Notes under the pieces: model-generated
Databases searched by the model: none
Told to the model about the DNA's origin: nothing
The model's input: the letters and a program-made list of their open reading frames with translations, nothing else
Program-made: the position numbers and the translations under genes
In this document: positions 13,904 through 19,855 of the stretch, in pieces
How the letters are laid out: every line of letters starts with the position of its first letter
How positions within the stretch are numbered: position 1 is the stretch's first letter
Source: TMED8 sp038125725
GTDB lineage: Bacteria > Pseudomonadota > Alphaproteobacteria > Rhodospirillales > Casp-alpha2
DNA length: 19,855 bases
Direction of reading: 5' to 3'
NCBI GenBank assembly: GCA_038125725.1
Contig: JAYPEK010000063.1
Coordinates: 1 to 19,855, forward strand

Positions 13904-15094
13904 TCAAGCGCGGCCCCGCTCGTGCAGCACTTCGTTGTAGACCTCGAGGGTCTTTTCGCACATGGCCTGCTTGGAGAAATTGTCACGCACGTTGGCGATG
14001 GCGGCCTCCGACAGCGCCGCGCGCTGGGTCTCATTCAGCGCCAGTACCTTGGCCAGGGTTTCGGCCAGCGGATCGACCTGGCCGGGCGGCACCAGCCAGC
14101 CGGTCTTACCCTCCAGCACCGTCTCGGTGGCGCCGCCGTGTTCGCTGGCGATGACCGGGCGGCCCAGCGCCTGCGCCTCGACGATGACGCGGCCGAAGGC
14201 TTCCGGGTCGGTCGATGCCGACACCACCACGTCGGAAAGCATGTAGGCGGCGGGCATGTCGTCGCAGTGATCGACGATGCGCACCACTTCGCCCAGGTCG
14301 TACTTCTCGACCAAAGATTCCAATTCGGCCCGGTATTCGGTGCGGCCCTGGTCGGCGCCGACGATCAGGCAGCGGAGATCCTTGCGCTCGAGCTTGGCGA
14401 CGGCCTGGATGAACACGCCCTGGCCCTTCCAGCGGGTCAGCCGGCCCGGCAGCATCACCACCGGCATGCCGTCCGTGAGGCGCCAGTCGTTGGCCAGCTT
14501 GATCACCCGCTCGGCGCTGACCTGGGCGGGATCGAAGCGGTAGAGATCGACGCCGCGCGGAATGATGCGAATCTGGTTCGCCGGCACGCCGTAGATGCGC
14601 CGCATGTGGCTGGCGATGAAGGCGGAAATGGCGATGACCCGCTCGCCCCGGGTCATGATCGCGTTGTAGCGCCGCTTCAGGAAATTGCCGGCGTTGTAGG
14701 TGCCGTGAAAGGTGGTGACGAAGGCGCGTCCGGTGCGTTTCGCCGCCAGCCAGGCACTCCAGGCCGGCGCGCGCGAACGGGCATGGATGATGTCGACGTT
14801 CTCGGCCTCGATCAAATCCGCCAGGCGCTTGATGTTGTTGTACATCACCACCGGGTTCTTGGAATCCATCGGCAGCGTCACGTGTTCGGCATGCACCCGC
14901 TGCAACTCGTGCACCCGGCCGCCACCGGCCGACGCCACGATGGCACGGCCGCCGGCCTCGACGATGGCCTCGGCGATCTCGACCGTGCCGCGCTCCACCC
15001 CGCCGGACGAGCCGAGCGCCGGCAGCACCTGCAGCACGGTGGCCTGGCGCGCGGGAATTTCCAAGGAGGTGGTCTGGTCCGGGCGATCGTTCAT
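13904..15094 (-). CDS. Family 4 glycosyltransferase
   Basis: This is a 396-residue retaining GT-B glycosyltransferase. The N-terminal acceptor domain has the glycine-rich VLPALGSSGGVERG loop and TTFHGTYN (127-134). The donor domain has GRLTRWKGQG (217-226), with the phosphate-binding Arg219 and Lys223. The EX7E motif is Glu298 to Glu306 (PEAFGRVIVEAQALG), followed by SEHGGATE. No membrane helix is seen, so it is cytoplasmic or peripheral. Paired with a GT9 enzyme directly downstream, it most likely builds LPS core or another envelope glycan. It is divergent from the alpha/beta hydrolase with 55 bp between. The sugar is not predictable from sequence. Confidence 0.93.
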   Translation of the reverse strand: MNDRPDQTTSLEIPARQATVLQVLPALGSSGGVERGTVEIAEAIVEAGGRAIVASAGGGRVHELQRVHAEHVTLPMDSKNPVVMYNNIKRLADLIEAENVDIIHARSRAPAWSAWLAAKRTGRAFVTTFHGTYNAGNFLKRRYNAIMTRGERVIAISAFIASHMRRIYGVPANQIRIIPRGVDLYRFDPAQVSAERVIKLANDWRLTDGMPVVMLPGRLTRWKGQGVFIQAVAKLERKDLRCLIVGADQGRTEYRAELESLVEKYDLGEVVRIVDHCDDMPAAYMLSDVVVSASTDPEAFGRVIVEAQALGRPVIASEHGGATETVLEGKTGWLVPPGQVDPLAETLAKVLALNETQRAALSEAAIANVRDNFSKQAMCEKTLEVYNEVLHERGRA

Positions 15095-15149
15095 GGTTTA
15101 TAAATTCCGAAAGCACCCGCTACGTCTTTGACAAGGATCATGCCGTCCC

Positions 15150-15944
15150 ATGAACGATACCCCCAAGGATACCCCGAGCGACCCGAATGCCGCACCGGAT
15201 AGTCTAACACGGGATGACGGCGCGACTATCGCCTACCACCGCACCCCTGGCAAGGCGCCGGGGGTGGTGTTCATGACCGGCTTCAAGTCGGACATGATGG
15301 GCGGCAAGGCATTGGCGGTGGAAGCGCTCTGCAAGCAGCTTGGCCACGCCTGCCTGCGCTTCGATTATTTCGGCCACGGTCAGTCGTCCGGCGCTTTCGA
15401 GGACGGCACCATCGGCCGCTGGGCCGACGACGCCGTTTACGCCATCGACCAATTGACCGAAGGGCCGCAGGTGCTGGTGGGCTCCTCCATGGGCGGCTGG
15501 ATCATGCTGCTTGCGGCCCGCGCGCGCCCGGAACGCGTCGCCGGGCTGTTGGGCATCGCCGCCGCGCCCGATTTCACCGAGGACTTGATACCGGCGGCGC
15601 TCGGCGAGGCGGAGATGGCGAAGCTCACCGAACAGGGCTTCATCGAGATTCCCAACTGCTACGACGACCAGGAACCCTACCTGATCCGCAAGCAACTGCT
15701 GGACGAGGGGCGCAACAATCTTCTGTTGCGCGATACCATTCCCATCGAGGTTCCGGTGCGCCTGATCCAGGGCATGCGCGACGAAGACGTGCCGTGGAAG
15801 ACGGCGCTTTCCATCACCGACAAGATCGCCAGCGACGACGTCGAGGTCACTTTCGTCAAGGCCGGCGATCACCGATTGTCGGAAGAGCACGATATCCGCC
15901 GCCTGGAACGCACGCTGACGGCGCTGCTGGCGGAACTCGCCTGA
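15150..15944 (+). CDS. Alpha/beta hydrolase, ABHD10-like
   Basis: This 264-residue serine hydrolase opens its fold with VVFMTGFKSDMMGGKA. RFDYFGHGQSSG (70-81) is the typical strand after the oxyanion segment. The nucleophile elbow is GSSMGG, with Ser113. The acid is probably Asp211 (IQGMRDEDVPW) and the base His241 (AGDHRLS). The pattern matches bacterial relatives of ABHD10, whose animal member acts as an acyl-glucuronide esterase and depalmitoylase. The bacterial substrate is unknown. The first 20 residues are polar and Pro/Asp-rich, with no signal peptide, so the enzyme is cytoplasmic. A TTGACA hexamer lies at 15128-15133 but has no matching -10 before the start. The gene ends 1 bp from the convergent atypical SDR. 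Confidence 0.9.
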   Translation: MNDTPKDTPSDPNAAPDSLTRDDGATIAYHRTPGKAPGVVFMTGFKSDMMGGKALAVEALCKQLGHACLRFDYFGHGQSSGAFEDGTIGRWADDAVYAIDQLTEGPQVLVGSSMGGWIMLLAARARPERVAGLLGIAAAPDFTEDLIPAALGEAEMAKLTEQGFIEIPNCYDDQEPYLIRKQLLDEGRNNLLLRDTIPIEVPVRLIQGMRDEDVPWKTALSITDKIASDDVEVTFVKAGDHRLSEEHDIRRLERTLTALLAELA

Positions 15945-15945
15945 A

Positions 15946-16818
15946 CTAGTCCGCCCCGGCCAGCGCCCGGAGCCCTTCGCGGTAGGTGGGATAGGCGAGG
16001 CTGACGCCAAGCTCATCCTTGATGCGGTCGTTCCTGACCCGGCGGTTGTCGTGCCAGAAGGTGAGCCCCATCGGCGTCATGGATTTTGCCGCTTCGGCAA
16101 ACGGCACCAGGGGCGGCACTTCGGCACCCAGCAATTCGCAGCCAAACGCCGTCACCGTCGCCGGTTCCACCGGCTCGTCGTCGCAGACGTTGTAGATGGC
16201 GCCGGGATTGGGTTTTGCCATCGACGCCATCAGCACGGTGGCGATGTCGTCGACGTGGATGCGGCTGAAGCGGTGGCCGGGCTTGTCGATGCGCCGCGCG
16301 CGGCCGGCCTTGATGCGTTCCAGCGGCGAGCGGCCGGGGCCATAGATGCCGGCGAGGCGGAACAGATGCACGGGCAATCCGTGTTCCTCATGCAGCTTCA
16401 GCCATGCCATCTCCGCCTGGGCGCGGTGCTGGCTGCGCTCGACGTTGGCCTGCACCGGCGTCGTCTCGTCCACCCATTGGCCGCCGGTGTCGCCGTAGAC
16501 GCCGGTGGTCGAGAGATAACCGACCCAGGAAAGGTCCCGGCGCTGCGCCAAGATGCCACCGAACGCGGCCAGTACCGGATCGCCGGCCTTGCCGGGCGGC
16601 ACCGAGGAAAGCACATGCGTCGCGCCGGCAAGCCAGGCCGCGTCCGCCGCGTCGCCACCGGCGAAGAGATGCGCGTCGATGCCAGCGGCGCGCAGGGTCT
16701 CGGCCTGTTCGGCCTCGCGGCAGGTGCCGGCGATTTTCCAGCCCTCCGCCTTCAGGCGGTCGGCCAGGCGCATGGCGCTGTAGCCCAATCCGAAACAGAA
16801 TAGCGATCCAGGTTCCAT
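15946..16818 (-). CDS. Atypical SDR / NAD(P)-binding epimerase-like protein (YeeZ type)
   Basis: This 290-residue protein has an N-terminal Rossmann motif, FGLGYSAMRLA (9-19), and a central YLSTTGVYGDTGG block (101-113). LFRLAGIYGPGRSPLERI (152-169) and HVDDIATVL (188-196) are standard for the extended/atypical SDR group that includes E. coli YeeZ. The usual Tyr-x3-Lys pair is not in place after Tyr108, as in other atypical members, so catalysis is unproven. The ATG at 16818 was chosen because AAGGAG lies 6 nt upstream. Longer in-frame starts run into the divergent TPR gene. The start codons of the two genes are 42 bp apart. Possible roles are nucleotide-sugar or nucleoside-diphosphate chemistry; this is a family-level guess. 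Confidence 0.87.
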   Translation of the reverse strand: MEPGSLFCFGLGYSAMRLADRLKAEGWKIAGTCREAEQAETLRAAGIDAHLFAGGDAADAAWLAGATHVLSSVPPGKAGDPVLAAFGGILAQRRDLSWVGYLSTTGVYGDTGGQWVDETTPVQANVERSQHRAQAEMAWLKLHEEHGLPVHLFRLAGIYGPGRSPLERIKAGRARRIDKPGHRFSRIHVDDIATVLMASMAKPNPGAIYNVCDDEPVEPATVTAFGCELLGAEVPPLVPFAEAAKSMTPMGLTFWHDNRRVRNDRIKDELGVSLAYPTYREGLRALAGAD

Positions 16819-16860
16819 GGTTTGCTCCTTCTCGGCGATAAGGTAGTGTCCCGGCTTGAA

Positions 16861-17610
16861 ATGTCCATGATCCGGTTCCTCCCTGCTCTCATTCTTGCCG
16901 GCCTGCCGCTCGCCGTGCCGGCGGCCGAGCCCGGCCAGGCGGCTCGCTACCGCGCCTGCATGGAAAAGACCGAGACATACCCCAAGGACGCCTTCGAGGA
17001 CGCCATCCAGTGGCGCGACATGGGCGGCGGCGGCGCGGCGGAGCACTGCGCCGCCACGGCGCTGATCCAGATCGGCCTCTACAAGGACGCCGCCGACCGG
17101 CTGGAGCGGCTGGCGCAGCAAATCAGGCAGGAACCGGCCTTCAAGGCGGAGCTATTGGGCCAGGCGACTCAGGCCTGGCTTTTGGCGGAAATGCCGGCGC
17201 GGGCCGAGGCGACGGCGACGGCGGCGCTCGGCTTGCTGCCGGACAATGTCGATCTGCTGCTCGACCGTGCCGAGGCCCGCGCCGCCTTGGCCGACTATGC
17301 TCAGGCGCGCGCCGACCTGGATGCCGCCATCAAGCTCGATCCGAACCGTGCCGACGCCTTCGCCTTCCGTGCCGCCGCCAGGCGCTACCTGGACGACGCC
17401 AAGGGCGCCATGGCCGATGTGGAGCAGGCGCTGAAGCTCAACATCAATCACCCACCGGCGCTTTTGGAGCGCGGCAACCTGCGCCGCCTCGCCGGCGACG
17501 ACGACGGTGCGCGGGCCGACTGGCTGATGGTGTTGTCGCTCTCGCCTGAAGGGGCGGCGGCCGACGCGGCGCGCGGAAACCTGGAGAAGATGGACGTCAA
17601 GGTCCGCTAG
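16861..17610 (+). CDS. Secreted or periplasmic TPR protein
   Basis: This is a 249-residue protein. A signal peptide is evident: MSMIR, a hydrophobic core FLPALILAGLPLAV, then a likely cleavage after Pro-Ala-Ala near residue 22. The mature part begins with a small module holding two cysteines (Cys33, Cys63), which could form a disulfide. Helical repeats of TPR type follow. The clearest are at about 130-163 (LLLDRAEARAALADYAQARA, ending in LDP) and 164-197 (FRAAARRYLDDAKGAMADVE). A third repeat begins at PPALLERGNLRRLAGD. TPRs mediate protein-protein contacts, and no enzymatic motif is seen. The ATG at 16861 (or 16867) was chosen because the signal peptide starts there. No specific function can be assigned. 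Confidence 0.85.
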   Translation: MSMIRFLPALILAGLPLAVPAAEPGQAARYRACMEKTETYPKDAFEDAIQWRDMGGGGAAEHCAATALIQIGLYKDAADRLERLAQQIRQEPAFKAELLGQATQAWLLAEMPARAEATATAALGLLPDNVDLLLDRAEARAALADYAQARADLDAAIKLDPNRADAFAFRAAARRYLDDAKGAMADVEQALKLNINHPPALLERGNLRRLAGDDDGARADWLMVLSLSPEGAAADAARGNLEKMDVKVR

Positions 17611-17665
17611 GGCCGCGTGCCGGGGCGCATTTGCCTGGCGGCGTCATTTCCAGCAGACTGAAGCC

Positions 17666-18649
17666 ATGCCGGAAACCGCCGCCAGCGCCGAAGCGCCACC
17701 CGAGGCCCTGAATGCGGATGGGGAGCCCCGTCGGGTCGGTGTTGAGATCGAGTTCGCCAACGTCACTGTCCGCGACAGCGCGGCCCTGGTCGAAGACCTG
17801 TTCGGCGGCACGCAGGAACCGGAAAGCGACCACCGGGTGGTGATCAGCGGAACGCGCTTCGGCGACTTCAACGTGGAACTCGACTGGCAGGGCGCGCACA
17901 AGAAAAACGACGATGCCATGCAGGCCGAGACTGAGATCGACCTCGAGGGTAGCGCCCGCGCGATCGCTGGACACGTGGTTGCGGGCCTGGTGCCGACGGA
18001 GGTGGTCTGCCCGCCGATCCCGTGGAACGAACTCGATGCCCTCAATGCCCTATTTGACGCCCTGCGCGCGGCGGGCGCTGAAGGAACCGAAGCCGGCTTG
18101 CTGTACGGTTTTGGCCTGCATCTCAACCCGGAGGTCGCCGAGCAATCCGCCGACTACGCGCTTCGGCACCTGCAGGCCTATGCGATCTTGGAGGAATGGC
18201 TCCGCCGCGAGATCGACATCGACCCCATGCGCCGTGCCTTGCCGCATATCGATCCGTTTCCGCCCGACTACCTGCGCCGGATCATGCCTGACGATTACGC
18301 ACCCGACCTGAAGCCGCTGATTCGCGAATACGCGGAGGGGAACCAGACCCGGAACCGCGGCTTGGACATGACGCCGCTGTTCCGGCATCTGGACGAGGAC
18401 ACGCTGCTCTCGGCGATGCAGGATTGTGGTCTGATCAAGGCGCGCCCGACCTTCCACTACCGGCTACCCGATGCTCGCCTATCGGAACCCGGATGGAATG
18501 CCGTCGTTGAGTGGAATCGATGGCTCGAGGTCGAGAAGCTCGCCGCCGACCCCGACCGCCTGGCGGCGCGGCGGCGCGCCTTCAATGAATGGCTGGAAAA
18601 ACCGGTTTATGAACGGTGGCTTGAAGCCATGCCGGATCCGCTAGCTTGA
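17666..18649 (+). CDS. Amidoligase-family protein (glutamine-synthetase-like fold)
   Basis: This 327-residue protein fits the predicted amidoligase group related to glutamine synthetase and glutamate-cysteine ligase, thought to form amide bonds in peptide tags or small metabolites. Support is the N-terminal RRVGVEIEF strand (22-30) with Glu27 and Glu29 as metal/ATP ligands. GDFNVELDWQ (66-75), PTEVVCPPIPW (110-120) and YGFGLHLNPE (147-156) add further conserved acidic and His positions. The first 20 residues are low-complexity and acidic. Homologues I know of usually sit beside a class I glutamine amidotransferase-like peptidase. None is within the window; the next gene is GST-like. It follows the TPR gene by 55 bp on the same strand and precedes the GST-like gene by 95 bp. 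Substrate unknown. Confidence 0.75.
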   Translation: MPETAASAEAPPEALNADGEPRRVGVEIEFANVTVRDSAALVEDLFGGTQEPESDHRVVISGTRFGDFNVELDWQGAHKKNDDAMQAETEIDLEGSARAIAGHVVAGLVPTEVVCPPIPWNELDALNALFDALRAAGAEGTEAGLLYGFGLHLNPEVAEQSADYALRHLQAYAILEEWLRREIDIDPMRRALPHIDPFPPDYLRRIMPDDYAPDLKPLIREYAEGNQTRNRGLDMTPLFRHLDEDTLLSAMQDCGLIKARPTFHYRLPDARLSEPGWNAVVEWNRWLEVEKLAADPDRLAARRRAFNEWLEKPVYERWLEAMPDPLA

Positions 18650-18744
18650 GGGTCCTTTGTGCCAACGCGGTCGTCCGGTTGGGCTTGCGCCGGGACCGCC
18701 GGTGGTGAATGCTTCCGTCTTCACGCCAGCTTGGGGGACCAAAG

Positions 18745-19314
18745 ATGCTGAAACTCTACTTCTCGCCGATGACCAGTTCGCTGGCGACGCATATCGGATT
18801 GATCGAATGCGGCGCCGAATTCGAGCTCTGCCCGACGCTGATCGGCAACCAGGAAACGCGCACGCCGGAATATCTCGCCATCAACCCGAACGGCAAGGTG
18901 CCGGCGCTGGTGACCGAAAGCGGCCATGTCATCACCGAAGTGGCGGCGACACTTTATTACATCGCCAAGCGCCACCCGGAAGCGGGCCTCTGGCCCGACG
19001 GCGATCTGGAAGCGGAAGCCGATGTGATATCCTGGATGTCGTTCACGGCGTCCACCGTGCACGGCTCGCCGCCCAAGGGACCGGAAGCCGTCGCCGACGC
19101 CTTCCGCGTCGCCAACGAAAGATTGGGCGACCGCGAATGGGCCATCGGCCGCTTCACCATCGCCGACATTCACCTGTTCCGCGTCTATTGGCGTTTTCGC
19201 CCGACCATCGATGCCCAACCCGGCACCTATCCGGCGCTGGAAGCGCATCACGAGCGCATGCTGGCGCGGCCTGCCGTGCAGAAGGCGATGGAAATCGAGA
19301 AGGGTTACGAATAG
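18745..19314 (+). CDS. Glutathione S-transferase-like protein
   Basis: The product has 189 residues, slightly short for cytosolic GSTs (about 200-220). The N-terminal thioredoxin-like domain has KLYFSPMTSS (3-12), where a catalytic serine would lie. NPNGKVPALV (48-57) holds the cis-proline Pro53. VITEVAATLYYI (62-73) keeps the glutathione-binding acid Glu65, but the following residue is Val instead of the usual Ser. The helical domain contains FTIADIHLFR (137-146) with the N-capping Asp141. The missing length is in the alpha4-alpha5 region (about 105-120). The ATG at 18745 has GGGGGA 7 nt upstream and starts the domain exactly. Function could be detoxification or thiol chemistry; glutathione binding may be altered. 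Confidence 0.88.
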   Translation: MLKLYFSPMTSSLATHIGLIECGAEFELCPTLIGNQETRTPEYLAINPNGKVPALVTESGHVITEVAATLYYIAKRHPEAGLWPDGDLEAEADVISWMSFTASTVHGSPPKGPEAVADAFRVANERLGDREWAIGRFTIADIHLFRVYWRFRPTIDAQPGTYPALEAHHERMLARPAVQKAMEIEKGYE

Positions 19315-19333
19315 CGGGCGGCGTGGGGTCACA

Positions 19334-19390
19334 AAACATTCACGCCCGGCGATTTACGAGTTTCCTTGATATTCGCAACTTTGAATGTTT
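19334..19390. promoter_or_regulatory. Widely spaced perfect 9-bp inverted repeat over the Mrp-type promoter
   Basis: AAACATTCA (19334-19342) is the exact reverse complement of TGAATGTTT (19382-19390). The left arm lies upstream of the -35 element and the right arm sits in the spacer, ending on the first base of the -10. The centres are 48 bp apart. This could be a pair of operator half-sites for a repressor, or chance in an A+T-rich stretch. Confidence 0.4.
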
Positions 19391-19395
19391 ACAAT
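19366..19395 (+). promoter_or_regulatory. Sigma70-like promoter for the Mrp-type gene
   Basis: TTGATA (19366-19371) and TACAAT (19390-19395) each match consensus at 5 of 6 positions with an 18-bp spacer. Transcription would start near 19402, leaving a leader of about 140 nt before the ATG at 19545. It is the best promoter-like pair in the window and lies in the region most depleted of G+C. Confidence 0.6.
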
Positions 19396-19404
19396 TTCCG
19401 GGTC

Positions 19405-19479
19405 GGCCGATGTTGACGAGGGCATCGGCCAGATGAATCGCGTGATTGACCGCCGGGCGCTCCGATCGCTCACGGTCAA
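19405..19479 (+). promoter_or_regulatory. Two hairpins in the 5' leader of the Mrp-type gene
   Basis: Hairpin 1: GGCCGATG (19405-19412) pairs with CATCGGCC (19423-19430) around a 10-nt loop. Hairpin 2: TTGACCG (19446-19452) pairs with CGGTCAA (19473-19479) around 20 nt. The first would form at the very 5' end of the predicted transcript. No known riboswitch was recognised, and no U-run follows either stem. Confidence 0.45.
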
Positions 19480-19544
19480 CCGAATATAAATCCGGCATGC
19501 GTCCGGGGCTTGGGGACAGCCCGGGGTGCGTAAAGAACAAGAAC

Positions 19545-19847
19545 ATGGAACCCAAACCCGCCGCCACGATGCGATCGTCCCTGGAACTGATTTCCGTCCT
19601 CTTTGCCTTCTGGCTCATATTGAACGGCAGCCTTGCCGTTGACGTCCTCGCTGTCGGTGCCCTGGTCGCGGTGGCGATCGCGTTGCTGTTCCGAAACGGC
19701 CTCTCTTTCCTGGCCGACGCGCGGCTGACACCGGCGGGCGCGGTGGCGACGGTCATGTACTTCGGCCATTTCCTGAAGGAACTGGTCCGCGCCAACTTCA
19801 AGCTGTCCGTCATCAAAACATTTGGGACGCCTGAGCCTGTATTCTAA
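19545..19847 (+). CDS. MrpE/MnhE-like Na+/H+ antiporter subunit, short form
   Basis: This 100-residue membrane protein has two helices close together (about 15-32 and 33-50) and a third near 63-82. The run from LELISVLFAFWLILNGSLAV through GHFLKELVRANFKLSVI resembles the N-terminal two-thirds of subunit E of multisubunit Mrp/Mnh cation/proton antiporters. Typical subunits run to about 160 residues and continue with a cytoplasmic domain ending in a TLLANxITLTPGT block, which is absent here. The TAA at 19845-19847 is followed at once by a strong Shine-Dalgarno, so another gene, perhaps the rest of the Mrp operon or the missing half, begins just outside the window. ATG 19545 was chosen as first start after the leader; ATG 19569 is an alternative. 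Neither has a strong ribosome binding site. Confidence 0.7.
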   Translation: MEPKPAATMRSSLELISVLFAFWLILNGSLAVDVLAVGALVAVAIALLFRNGLSFLADARLTPAGAVATVMYFGHFLKELVRANFKLSVIKTFGTPEPVF

Positions 19848-19848
19848 C

Positions 19849-19853
19849 GGAGG
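19849..19853 (+). promoter_or_regulatory. Shine-Dalgarno for the next gene beyond the window
   Basis: GGAGG begins two bases after the TAA of the MrpE-like gene and ends two bases from the window edge. It indicates a tightly linked downstream gene in the same operon. Confidence 0.55.
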
Positions 19854-19855
19854 AT

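Noticed and set aside
13922..15103. About 390-codon open frame on the plus strand opposite the GT4 gene
   Set aside because: Antisense shadow in high-G+C sequence; the GT4 motifs are on the other strand.
15096..15133. TTGACA and TATAAAT in the GT4-hydrolase gap as a promoter pair
   Set aside because: The two hexamers are in the wrong order and spacing for either strand to form one promoter.

Overview
The window is G+C-rich, with most third codon positions G or C. Its genes and gene pairings point to an alphaproteobacterium, probably Rhodospirillales-like: serine-glyoxylate aminotransferase, thrS-infC, an ABHD10-type hydrolase, an amidoligase, and an Mrp-type antiporter operon starting at the right edge. 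The taxonomic guess rests on gene style only. I saw no rRNA, tRNA, CRISPR array, insertion sequence or prophage gene.

Left part (1-5007). The window opens inside sgaA. An apparent 38-codon remnant of an enoyl-CoA hydratase gene overlaps the sgaA stop, and a family III (CaiB/BaiF) CoA-transferase follows. A LysR regulator and an SDR oxidoreductase are divergent across an A+T-richer gap with a clean LysR-type dyad. A zinc-finger thioredoxin (TrxC) then converges on an enoyl-CoA hydratase.

Translation genes (5014-7883). thrS, infC and the enoyl-CoA hydratase read leftward as a likely operon. infC extends 16 codons upstream of its first GTG to an AUC start codon with a well-placed Shine-Dalgarno. 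The 354-bp gap upstream of thrS holds a small threonine-rich ORF and a hairpin with a U-run, a possible attenuation leader.

Export operon (7884-12946). This is a ybhGFSR-like ABC-2 exporter: adaptor, double ATPase and two permeases. It carries two independent lesions: an in-frame amber codon in the second ATPase domain of the YbhF homologue, and a one-base frameshift in the YbhR homologue. Either the exporter is decaying or the assembly has errors here.

Right part (12969-19855). Two glycosyltransferases (GT9 and GT4, likely LPS/envelope) read leftward. They are followed by an alpha/beta hydrolase, a YeeZ-like atypical SDR, a secreted TPR protein, an amidoligase without its usual glutamine-amidotransferase neighbour, and a small GST-like protein. 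A sigma70-like promoter with a structured leader then precedes a short MrpE-like membrane protein at the window edge. Nothing here amounts to a clearly new system. The best leads are the thrS leader, the AUC start of infC, the broken exporter, the orphan amidoligase and the Mrp leader.
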